Shown piece by piece: positions 33,001-41,065 of a stretch of 64,000 nucleotides of DNA. This DNA is from CAYLJJ01 sp964384025. Lineage in GTDB: Bacteria > Myxococcota_A > Bradymonadia > UBA7976 > UBA1532. The DNA lies in NCBI GenBank assembly GCA_964384025.1, contig CAYLJJ010000014.1, positions 1-64,000 on the forward strand. The letters are read 5' to 3'. The notes under the pieces are model-generated. The model was not told where the DNA came from. It ran no database searches and saw only the letters and a program-made list of their open reading frames with translations. Within the stretch, counting starts at the first letter, position 1, and each line of letters starts with the position of its first letter. Position numbers and translations under genes: made by a program.

Positions 33001-33422
33001 GCTTCCCTTCTCCTGAGGAGATTCTCCCTCACCGAGCGCCCTTTCTCTATATGGATCGCTGCCTAGAGTGCAGTGAGAGGGAGATCCTCGCTGAGCAAAC
33101 CTTCTCCCCTGACGAGCCCTTCTTCAAGGGGCATTTTCCAGACTTTCCAGTGGTCCCTGGGGTCCTGCTTATCGAGGCTCTGGCTCAGACCCTCGCCTAT
33201 CTGGCCCTGCTCAAACACCCCGATCGTCGAGTCTTTTTGGCGGGAGTAGATAAGGCTCGCTTTCGCCGCCCTGTGCGACCTGGAGAGCGCATCCTTCTGG
33301 ATGTGAAGGTTGAGCGGGTGATGATGAAGGTGGTCTTTGCTCGCGCTGAGGCTCATGTAGAGGGGCAGCGCGCCGTCAGCCTGAAACTGAGAGGCTACTT
33401 TGGGGAGCTGCCCTCGCTCTAG
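32997..33422 (+). CDS. fabZ: 3-hydroxyacyl-ACP dehydratase, FabZ-like
   Basis: 141 aa, the normal FabZ length, single hot-dog fold that dehydrates 3-hydroxyacyl-ACP in fatty-acid synthesis. Hallmarks are LPHRAPFLYMDR, FFKGHFPDFPVVPGVLLIEALAQ (catalytic His46 and Glu60) and GVDKARFRRPVRPGE. The ATG overlaps the stop of the small ORF. The usual lpxD/lpxA partners are absent, so a role outside the main lipid A cluster is possible. The stop interleaves with that of glgC in a shared CTAG. Confidence 0.93.
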   Translation: MSFPSPEEILPHRAPFLYMDRCLECSEREILAEQTFSPDEPFFKGHFPDFPVVPGVLLIEALAQTLAYLALLKHPDRRVFLAGVDKARFRRPVRPGERILLDVKVERVMMKVVFARAEAHVEGQRAVSLKLRGYFGELPSL

Positions 33423-34744
33423 AAGCGCAGCTCGACTTGGGGCTGAGCTTTGGAGAAGTCCACCCGGGCATTATGAGGGATGATGGCATTTTTATGGATG
33501 ACGAGGATCTCATCTCTCAGCGTCCAACCTGGCCCGGCATCATCTGGATGTGCTCCCCCTTTAAGGATCGCTCCACGACCGATGCGGGCGTTCTTATCGA
33601 TGATGGTTTGTTGAATCTGAGCTTCTTCGGCGACCCCAACATCGGGACGGATCCCTTGATTTTGGAGTCGCTCCTTGGGGCTCTCAAAGAAGTCTGCTCC
33701 CATCATAATCACTCGCTCCAGCTTTGCTCCGTTGAGGATACGGCTGCGGATCCCCAACACAGCCTCTCTGATTTGAGCCTCTTTGAGCAGGCAACCTTCG
33801 CTGAGCAGCACGCCATCCAACGCACAGTGAAAAAGCTTGTTGCTGGGGAGGTTGCGGCGGCGTGTATAGATGCGCTGATCCTCACTGAAAAAGGAGAAGC
33901 TGGGTTGGATTGAGGTCAGGGCGAGGTTGGCATCGAAGAAGGCGCGGATGGTTCCGATATCCTCCCAGTAGCCATTGAAGCGATGAGCGCTGATCTTCAT
34001 CCCCTGTTTAACTGCGTAGGGTAGGATCTCTTTGCCAAAGTCATTGGCCTCGCTCTGATCTTTCATCAAGAGATCATCGAGGAGCTTCCGATTAAAGAGA
34101 TAGATGCCCATGTTGGCCAGAAAGAGCCCTTTCTGGGTGGGCTCTCCGCGGTTCTCAAAATAGTCCGCTTTGATCTCCAGGGAGTCGATGAGCTGTGGTT
34201 CTTGGGGTTTCTCTACGAATCGCTGGATATGGCCACCAGCGTCGATCTCCATCACCCCCAACTCAGGCACCTTCTCCCGCTTTACCTCTAAAGCAGCCAC
34301 GGTGATATCTGCGCCTCGGGCTCGGTGCTCTTGGATGAGCTTGGCGTAGTCCATGCGATAGATGTGATCCCCTGAGAGGATCAAAAACTCCTCAAAGCGG
34401 TAACGCTCCGTGTGGCGGAGAACCTTACGCACCGCATCGGCGGTCCCTGCAAACCAGCCCCCCTCCTTGCTGCCTGTTTGCTCCGCCGCCAGGATGCTCA
34501 CGAAGCCTCGGCTGAAAGCATCAAAGCGGTAGGTGCTGGCGATATGTTGGTTTAAGCTTTCAGCCAGAAACTGGGTGAGCACATAGATGCGCTCCACGCC
34601 TGAGTTCAGGCAGTTGGAGATGGGAATATCGATAAGGCGATATTTGCCCGCAAGAGGGACAGCAGGCTTAGAGCGTTCTGCTGTAAGAGGGTTTAGACGA
34701 GTGCCACGGCCACCGCCCAAGATCAACGCGAGGACATTCTTCAT
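33419..34744 (-). CDS. glgC: Glucose-1-phosphate adenylyltransferase
   Basis: 441 aa enzyme making ADP-glucose for glycogen synthesis. The nucleotidyltransferase part begins LALILGGGRGTRLNPLT and includes SKPAVPLAGKYRLIDIPISNC, FAGTADAVR, LILSGDHIYRMDY and FVEKP. The C-terminal third is a left-handed beta-helix. Length and sequence are closer to the cyanobacterial/plant style than to E. coli. The ATG has AAGGAG six bases upstream. With malQ at 52357 it suggests glycogen turnover; no glgA or glgB is seen here. Confidence 0.94.
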   Translation of the reverse strand: MKNVLALILGGGRGTRLNPLTAERSKPAVPLAGKYRLIDIPISNCLNSGVERIYVLTQFLAESLNQHIASTYRFDAFSRGFVSILAAEQTGSKEGGWFAGTADAVRKVLRHTERYRFEEFLILSGDHIYRMDYAKLIQEHRARGADITVAALEVKREKVPELGVMEIDAGGHIQRFVEKPQEPQLIDSLEIKADYFENRGEPTQKGLFLANMGIYLFNRKLLDDLLMKDQSEANDFGKEILPYAVKQGMKISAHRFNGYWEDIGTIRAFFDANLALTSIQPSFSFFSEDQRIYTRRRNLPSNKLFHCALDGVLLSEGCLLKEAQIREAVLGIRSRILNGAKLERVIMMGADFFESPKERLQNQGIRPDVGVAEEAQIQQTIIDKNARIGRGAILKGGAHPDDAGPGWTLRDEILVIHKNAIIPHNARVDFSKAQPQVELRF

Positions 34745-34820
34745 TAAGGACTCCTTATGCGCTCTCTTGCCTTGCCTGACTCTGAAGAGAGATTCAAGAG
34801 GCTACAAAACTCTTGCCCTC

Positions 34821-36221
34821 TTAAAATTCAGCCAAGAGCGATTTAAGACCTTTAAGGACCGACTTAAGACGGGGGTCTTTGCTCTCCAAACCCTTCAGCC
34901 GCGCCTGTACCCGAAGGGCGAGCTGCTGAGCTTCTCGGCGCTTGGGTTTGGGACTCCTCCGCAGAAGACGAGCGTGACGGAGGGCGGCGACCCCCGCATC
35001 GACCCGCCTCCGAGGCTCATCAGCGGCCTCCAGCAAGCGCGCCTCAGCCAACTCAAAAGCTTCGGCTGCGATCACCTTGGCCTCCTCGATCCTATCCACA
35101 CGCCCCAGAAGCTGAGCCAAGTTGCCGATGATGACAAGACGGCTGCGATCTCGCCGTCCTGTAGAGAGTTCATAAGCACGACGATAGTAGCTCAGGCCCT
35201 CCTCTAACTCTCCACGTCGAGCCTGAAAGGCGCCCACTCGGTTAAGAGAGATGATCCAATCCTTCTTCCTCTCGCTTTGGATCTGGCTCAGCGCCTCTCG
35301 ATGACGCAGCAGGATGGCGAAGTGCTTTAGGGCCTCCTCAGGACCCTTGGCGGCATCGGCAGCCTCCCCATGCCAGTGAGCCAGAGCGTTTAAGATCTCG
35401 GGGTTTTTGGGCTGCAACCCATAACGTAGGTCCAGGATCTTGAGGAGGGCCTCGCGATGCTTGTTGCCCTCCTCAATCTGGGACCACTCTGCCGCCAGCC
35501 GCGCAGCCTTGGCGACAATATTATATTGCCGAGCGAGCCCTCCTCGCGGATCCATCCCTCCAGGCAGCTCCTCTGCCCATCGACAGGCTTGATTGAGCGC
35601 CTCTACAGCCTCTGGGCTCCGCTTGAGCCCCTGAAGCAGCCGCGCACGCTCCAACTCATTGCTGGCCAGGATCGCCATCACCCCATCGGTCGCGCGCAGG
35701 CCTTTGAGACTCTCCTTGATGCGCTCCATCGCCTGAGAGAGCGCTGCTAAGGCAGCCTCAGGGGGCGCCTCCTCAGCCAGCTCTCGGGCTGTGCTGAGCA
35801 GCTCTCGCCGCCCCGCCTCATCGCTGGGAGCGCGATCCATAAAGCTTAAGCCAAGGGAGAGGGCAGCCTCTCTCAGGCTCTGCGCCTCCTTGAACAACTT
35901 CGCCTGATGATAAGCTCGCGCCAGTCGCCGTGTGAGGCTCCATTCTGAGCGAAAGAGCTTTAACTCTGGTTGCTCTTTGAGGATCTCTTTCAGGGTCGAG
36001 AGGGCCTCCTTAAGCGCTAATACGCTCTCCTCAGGCTCTGAACTGAAGCTCGCCATCTGAACTCGATCCAAAGCTCTACGCAGTTGAGCTTGAGGGCTCT
36101 GAGCCAGGGCCTCAGCTCGACGCTGCTCCAGGTAGCGTTTGGTGAACAGGGTGGTCACTAAGGTCAAGGTGATGGCCGCCAAGAGATAGAGTTGGAGGCT
36201 GCGTTTGTTTCTCTTTTTCAT
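34821..36221 (-). CDS. Membrane-anchored TPR protein
   Basis: 466 aa from ATG 36219-36221 (GGGGAGAG directly upstream; the frame is open to 36245). An N-terminal anchor (about 9-30, LYLLAAITLTLVTTLF) is followed by a long helical domain of TPR-like pairs: LRRALDRVQMAS, ALNQACRWAEELPGG, VIISLNRVGAFQARRGELEEGLSYYRRAYELS, AKVIAAEAFELAEARLLE. Similar TPR tails follow Ser/Thr kinase domains in Myxococcota, but no kinase domain is present. It may be cotranscribed with glgC (76-base gap); functional relation unclear. Confidence 0.72.
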   Translation of the reverse strand: MKKRNKRSLQLYLLAAITLTLVTTLFTKRYLEQRRAEALAQSPQAQLRRALDRVQMASFSSEPEESVLALKEALSTLKEILKEQPELKLFRSEWSLTRRLARAYHQAKLFKEAQSLREAALSLGLSFMDRAPSDEAGRRELLSTARELAEEAPPEAALAALSQAMERIKESLKGLRATDGVMAILASNELERARLLQGLKRSPEAVEALNQACRWAEELPGGMDPRGGLARQYNIVAKAARLAAEWSQIEEGNKHREALLKILDLRYGLQPKNPEILNALAHWHGEAADAAKGPEEALKHFAILLRHREALSQIQSERKKDWIISLNRVGAFQARRGELEEGLSYYRRAYELSTGRRDRSRLVIIGNLAQLLGRVDRIEEAKVIAAEAFELAEARLLEAADEPRRRVDAGVAALRHARLLRRSPKPKRREAQQLALRVQARLKGLESKDPRLKSVLKGLKSLLAEF

Positions 36222-36382
36222 CTCTCCCCAGTAGCAAAGGCCCATCTCAGGGCTCTCAGACAGCGCTCATTCTATAGCGGTTTCCAACGCGGATCTCTTT
36301 CCTTAGCGCTCTTTTCTTCGGGCTCTTCAAAAAGAGACGCGACACGATCTTAGGCAGACCGAAGCAAGAGTAGGATCCAGTC

Positions 36383-38572
36383 GTGGAGCTTTTGATGTCT
36401 CGCTATTCCATCGCTTCGGCTCAAGCAGGTTCAGCGCTTGAGGAGAGCGCTTCTCCCTTTGCGGCAGATCAGAGTAACTCAGCGCAGGCGCAGTCCCAAG
36501 AGCTGCACAGCCTGCTGCAACGAAGAGCGCCCCAAGCTGGAAACAGCTCTATAAATGCTGCTCAGGCGCAGTCTCAGGAGTTGCTCAACACTGATGTACA
36601 CCAGATGGCGGCGAAGGGTTTGGTGGGGAGCGCTCAGACACTCCCTCATTTTCAACAGGTCCAGCGTTCTTTTGGCCACCATGACATCAGCGGGATCCAA
36701 GCTCATATCGCTGGGCCAGCGAGAGAGGCAGCGGTGGGGATCGGTGCAGAAGCCTATGCTACAGGCCGTGATGTTGCTTTTGCCAAGGCCCCCGATCTAC
36801 ATACTGCAGCACATGAGGCTGCCCATGTTGTTCAGCAGCGAACGGGAGTTCAACTTAAGGGCGGAGTGGGGCAGCTTGGAGATCGCTATGAGCAGCACGC
36901 TGATGCGGTCGCGGATCGGGTGGTCTCTGGAGACTCCGCTGAGGATCTACTTGGCTCCCCCTCCAATCCAACAACCCAAGTCTCCGCTCCTGTTCAACGA
37001 GCCCCTCTCAATCCAAGAGAGCAGACAGATCAAGCGGGGGTCATCAGCACCAGCCATAAGCCTCCTCAGATTTCAGGGTCGATAGATCCTCCAATAACAA
37101 CCATCAGCTCTAAATTTGAGCATAAGAGCCTGTATGTTATGCTCCTCAGCACAGCTGTTCATCCCTTAGAGACAGCACCGGGGGCAACACCTCAAAAAGC
37201 TTTAATATACCTAAGTTCAAAGAACAGATTGCCTCTATTTAAGGAGGTCTCCGATATAGATGGCAGCGTCAATGATCCAAATATAGAGCCCAAAGGAGTC
37301 AAAGATAAGATTTATATTAACAATAGACCAAGCGCAGATGATATTCATCAGTATGGAATTGGAGATTGCTATTTTCTCGCGGCATTAATTAATATAGTTA
37401 AGACAGATCCATCCAAAATTAAAAATATTGTGTCATATTCTGGCGGGAATATAGTAGTAAAGCTTCAAAAAAGGGATGCTCAGGGGAATTGGAGCGCTGT
37501 CAATATGACAATGCCCGCAACTTTAGCTCATGATCTCTCCGGTAGTGATATTACTGGAAGCAAATGGAGAAGGGCAAGGTCAGCAAGCAAAAATTTCTGG
37601 TATGGTGGCTTAAAGAATAAAGTTCTAACCATTTCCAGAGAAGACCATTATGAGATGGCCCTCTGGGTGCCCTATCTAGAGAAAGGCTACGCTCTCTTTG
37701 CTCAGATGCATGGAACATATGGAGTTGGAGCAGCCAGTCAAAAATCAGGCTATAATATCATTGGTGAGGGCGGATATGAAAATCAAGTCTATCAGATATT
37801 CTATGGCGCTGATGTCATCCAGAAAGGCATTACCCCTCCGATTCAGTATGCTCCTGGAGGCGGTAATGTAGCACTTAATCGTAATAAGATCGAATTTTTG
37901 CTTAAGATGAAAAAACAAAGGGCAGACCCCTCCCATCCCGAGCATCTCCATCTCACAGCATCGATAGGACCGAACTCTGCAATCAAGCGTTTAAGCTTGC
38001 AAATCGACCACCTTCTAGGTCAAAGAAATATTAATCAGTATAGAAGTTTCAAGTTTAAGCTTAAGCGTCTAAAAAAGGAGGTCGATACTTGGAAAAACTT
38101 GGCCGCGATAGATCCGAAAAAGGAAAAGATCAAAGAATCGATTATAAAACAGTCTTCTTATTGGGCAAAACCCGGTAGTTGGTTGATACTCCATAGTAAG
38201 AGAAATCAAAATCAATATCATGATCTGTTGGAAATTTTCAATGTCGTGATGCACTTAGGCAAGGATACATCTTTAAATCAAAGAAACATCTATGCAAACC
38301 ATGCCTATGCTATTTTAGATGTGAAACTTCAAGACCATATAGGCGCAGCTCTCAATTTTCCATTAAATGATCTTGTCGCAAATCTGCCCAATATCGATGG
38401 TGGGAAGTCGATTGTGGTCCTTCAAAACCCTCACCATAGAAATGAGCCAGATCCCAGCGCAAAGCATGCTCAAGGGGCTGCTGATGGCAAAAATGATGGC
38501 GTCTTTGAAATGAGCCTTGACCAGATTTTTCGGAATTTTGACAGTTTTGATTTTGCACGGGTCAAAAAATAA
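36383..38572 (+). CDS. eCIS-core (DUF4157) plus calpain-like cysteine protease
   Basis: 729 aa from GTG 36383; ATG 36395 with GGAG six bases upstream is an equal candidate. Residues about 85-185 match the DUF4157/eCIS-core domain: FGHHDISGIQAHI, AEAYATGRDVAFA, HEAAHVVQQ at 144-152 (a zincin-like HExxH) and the QHADAVADRVV tail. Residues about 310-729 form a calpain (peptidase C2) core: YGIGDCYFLAAL with Cys329, the LWVPYLEKGYALF block, His640 (ANHAYAILDVK), Asn682 (VVLQNPHHRNEPD) and terminal GVFEMSLDQIFRNFDSF. The complete Cys-His-Asn triad implies activity. From about 37080 on, the DNA is markedly AT-rich, unlike the N-terminal part, suggesting a grafted effector module. No signal peptide, no injection-apparatus genes and no obvious immunity gene adjoin. 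Confidence 0.85.
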   Translation: MELLMSRYSIASAQAGSALEESASPFAADQSNSAQAQSQELHSLLQRRAPQAGNSSINAAQAQSQELLNTDVHQMAAKGLVGSAQTLPHFQQVQRSFGHHDISGIQAHIAGPAREAAVGIGAEAYATGRDVAFAKAPDLHTAAHEAAHVVQQRTGVQLKGGVGQLGDRYEQHADAVADRVVSGDSAEDLLGSPSNPTTQVSAPVQRAPLNPREQTDQAGVISTSHKPPQISGSIDPPITTISSKFEHKSLYVMLLSTAVHPLETAPGATPQKALIYLSSKNRLPLFKEVSDIDGSVNDPNIEPKGVKDKIYINNRPSADDIHQYGIGDCYFLAALINIVKTDPSKIKNIVSYSGGNIVVKLQKRDAQGNWSAVNMTMPATLAHDLSGSDITGSKWRRARSASKNFWYGGLKNKVLTISREDHYEMALWVPYLEKGYALFAQMHGTYGVGAASQKSGYNIIGEGGYENQVYQIFYGADVIQKGITPPIQYAPGGGNVALNRNKIEFLLKMKKQRADPSHPEHLHLTASIGPNSAIKRLSLQIDHLLGQRNINQYRSFKFKLKRLKKEVDTWKNLAAIDPKKEKIKESIIKQSSYWAKPGSWLILHSKRNQNQYHDLLEIFNVVMHLGKDTSLNQRNIYANHAYAILDVKLQDHIGAALNFPLNDLVANLPNIDGGKSIVVLQNPHHRNEPDPSAKHAQGAADGKNDGVFEMSLDQIFRNFDSFDFARVKK

Positions 38573-38657
38573 TAAGAAGGGATCTTCGTTCGCATCTAGA
38601 AAGCAGGGAAAGCAATAATTAAGAACAGAATTCTAAACGACCAAAGAGAGATAACGC

Positions 38658-38671
38658 GGCTCTGTAGAGCC
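38658..38671. terminator. Possible weak bidirectional terminator hairpin
   Basis: GGCTC-TGTA-GAGCC forms a 5-bp stem with a 4-base loop between two convergent genes (the protease gene ends at 38572 and the minus-strand gene stops at 38672). No U-tract follows on either strand, so this is only suggestive. Confidence 0.25.
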
Positions 38672-41065
38672 TCAACTCAAGATGCGTTCCAAGATTTCCA
38701 GGCCCACTCCAAAGATCTTAAGGCTCAGATAGAGCAGGGCGAAGCTCAACGCCAGCCTCCAAAGCAAGCGGGGGTTTCTCTTAAAAGTCTGGGCTGCGTC
38801 GGGCGCGCTCTCTGTCAACTCTCCCTTCTCCTTAACCGCCTCAACTCTCTGCTTCCGCTCCTCTAAGAACCTCTGAAGCTCTCTTTGAAGATCATGGAAC
38901 CACTCCATGATCCAGAGCTTTAGAGCAGGGAGCCAGCCGCGACGTTGCCCGTACAAGATCAAGCTCAAGAGCAGCGCTATCAGGAGAAGGAACAAGCCGC
39001 TGAGCAGATAGGTCGCTGCTCCAAAACCCAGGCTGAGGGAGATGCCTAAGATCTTGATAGGGCGAGAGCTGCGGCTTAAACCTAGAAGCATCGCCCCAAT
39101 AAAGAACAGAAACAGGAAGCCTTTGATGGGGTAGCGCAGCCAACTTCGCAGATGCCAAAAGCTGAGGCTCATCGGCTGACCACCGCCCAGCCAATAGCGC
39201 CTGTAGTTCAAGCGGTGCCCCCTGCGGGGTACGTTGATGCGCACAGGCATAGATCCAGTCTCGGCTGAGAGCAGCTTGGAGGCTTGGATCGCTTCAGCTC
39301 CGCCTCCCTCATCACCGTCAACATCTGGATCGATGAGGGGACGAGTCCAGTGGGCATAGCCCGCGTGCCTCTGAGGAGGAAGCACCCCCTCGACGAAGCG
39401 ATAGCTGTCTCGTAGGGGCAAAAAGAGGCTCCAACGCAGCGCACGCACCGGGAGTTCAATGGCGGGCAGCTCCAAGCCCCCCCGCCCCAAGAGCCCAAAG
39501 GGGGAGAGCTGCTCCTCAATGATCACGGAGACATCAAAGCGCTCTGCCTCCTCCTGGGCTTCAGAGTGCGTCAAGGGCAGCAGCAGCCAACCCTCTCGAT
39601 CCTCGCTGACCTTCACCGGGTTGCCGTTGAGCAGGGCGGAGCGCAGCTTAGCGCCAGGGCGCGGGCGCAGCTTAAGCCGACTGCGCAGGCGGTTGCGGAA
39701 GCTGAGCCGCATCTCAGTGAGGCTTTGGCCACTGGGGGTGATCACGCTGTAGGCGCTGACCTCATCTACCGAGCCAGAACTCAGCTCTTTTTCAGGGAGC
39801 TGGGTCAGGCTCATCTTAAGCTCAAACTCAGGGCCATCATGGTGGTAGGCGTTGAGGATGGGGTTGACCGCGCTCTCCAGCATCTCAGGAGGGAGCTGTC
39901 TCAAGTCCAAGGCCAAGATCTGCGCCCGATGGCGCTCCTTTAGGCGAAGTTTGCCCGGCACCTCCATCGCCAACCAACCGGATTGCCGCTCCACCTCCAG
40001 GGCCTGGGGGAGCCTCAAGCCAAACTCCTTTGCCTCCGCTTTGAGATCCCGACGGAGCCGTAGAGAGATCTCATATTGACCCTCCACCGGGTAGGAGCTC
40101 TCACCCAAGAGAAGCTGCTCCTCTCCCTGTGTCTCCAGGCGGTAACGGAAAGAGTCTTCACCCTCGGCTGAGGTGAGCGTCCAAGGAGCAGGGATGCGCA
40201 GCTTAAAGCGCCGCTGCTTGGCATAGAGGATCGTGTAGCGGAGGACCACAAACAGCTCCAAGCTCTCCTCAGCTACAGAGAGCAGGGCAAAATCTTCTGC
40301 GTAGAGCTTGGCCTCTCGTGTCTCGCTTTCTTTGAGAGCCCGAGCGCTGCTGAGCTTGATCTCCAAACCAGAGCCAAGGGTCGCCTCCAGCTGGGTGATC
40401 CCCTCTTTTGTCTCGATCTTTGAGCGTCGCGCGTTCTCGATCTTGGGTTTGATCCCCTCCTGAGGAAAGCGGCAGGAGAGTGAGGTCATCGGGCTGCCTA
40501 CACCATGAAAGAGATATCTCAGCGTGCCACGATCCCCATAAGCAGGGACCAGAAAGCTGAGGTGCAGCTTAACCGCGCCGCTGGCTTGAGTCGGCCAGAG
40601 GTAGTAACCCTCATTTTGGTAGATCGGTAGATCCTGGCCGTCGAGCTGAGCGGACTTGAGCAGCACATCGCCTCCAACAAGAGGGACCTCTTTCCAGCTC
40701 CCCTCTCGGCCAAGACTGACCTCCAGCTCCATCTCCATAGAGAGAGCGCCTGGGATCGCTTCCCCCTGATAGTGGACCGCCCCCATGATGATCGCAGACT
40801 CTTGGCTCTTCTTTTCTCTTTGGCTCCGCGCCCTGAGCTGCTCCTGAGCCTCCATCAAGCGCTCAAGGGAGAGGGTGATTTGGGGATCCGATCTCCCGAT
40901 ATGCTCCTGGATCTCCCTGAGCCCCTCCGCTTCTCCCGCATCAGAGGGGGGGCGATTGGCTCGCTCCAGGAGGAGGTCAAAGCGCCGCTCCCAGAGATCT
41001 GCCTGAGCAGGGAGCGTGATCAAGAGGGTAAATAGGCTGAGATAGAGAGGCTTGAGTTTATACAT
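38672..41065 (-). CDS. Large envelope protein with C-terminal membrane helices (paralogue of upstream gene)
   Basis: 797 aa. A signal peptide (MYKLKPLYLSLFTLLITLPAQA) is followed by a long beta-rich extracytoplasmic region. The segment GLLGRGGLELPAIEL then leads to three or four hydrophobic helices and a short coiled coil with a final hydrophobic stretch. It shares this layout and segment with the upstream gene but lacks the LysM domain. The ATG overlaps the upstream stop by eight bases (ATGTATAA), so the pair is translated together. I cannot name the family. Confidence 0.7.
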   Translation of the reverse strand: MYKLKPLYLSLFTLLITLPAQADLWERRFDLLLERANRPPSDAGEAEGLREIQEHIGRSDPQITLSLERLMEAQEQLRARSQREKKSQESAIIMGAVHYQGEAIPGALSMEMELEVSLGREGSWKEVPLVGGDVLLKSAQLDGQDLPIYQNEGYYLWPTQASGAVKLHLSFLVPAYGDRGTLRYLFHGVGSPMTSLSCRFPQEGIKPKIENARRSKIETKEGITQLEATLGSGLEIKLSSARALKESETREAKLYAEDFALLSVAEESLELFVVLRYTILYAKQRRFKLRIPAPWTLTSAEGEDSFRYRLETQGEEQLLLGESSYPVEGQYEISLRLRRDLKAEAKEFGLRLPQALEVERQSGWLAMEVPGKLRLKERHRAQILALDLRQLPPEMLESAVNPILNAYHHDGPEFELKMSLTQLPEKELSSGSVDEVSAYSVITPSGQSLTEMRLSFRNRLRSRLKLRPRPGAKLRSALLNGNPVKVSEDREGWLLLPLTHSEAQEEAERFDVSVIIEEQLSPFGLLGRGGLELPAIELPVRALRWSLFLPLRDSYRFVEGVLPPQRHAGYAHWTRPLIDPDVDGDEGGGAEAIQASKLLSAETGSMPVRINVPRRGHRLNYRRYWLGGGQPMSLSFWHLRSWLRYPIKGFLFLFFIGAMLLGLSRSSRPIKILGISLSLGFGAATYLLSGLFLLLIALLLSLILYGQRRGWLPALKLWIMEWFHDLQRELQRFLEERKQRVEAVKEKGELTESAPDAAQTFKRNPRLLWRLALSFALLYLSLKIFGVGLEILERILS

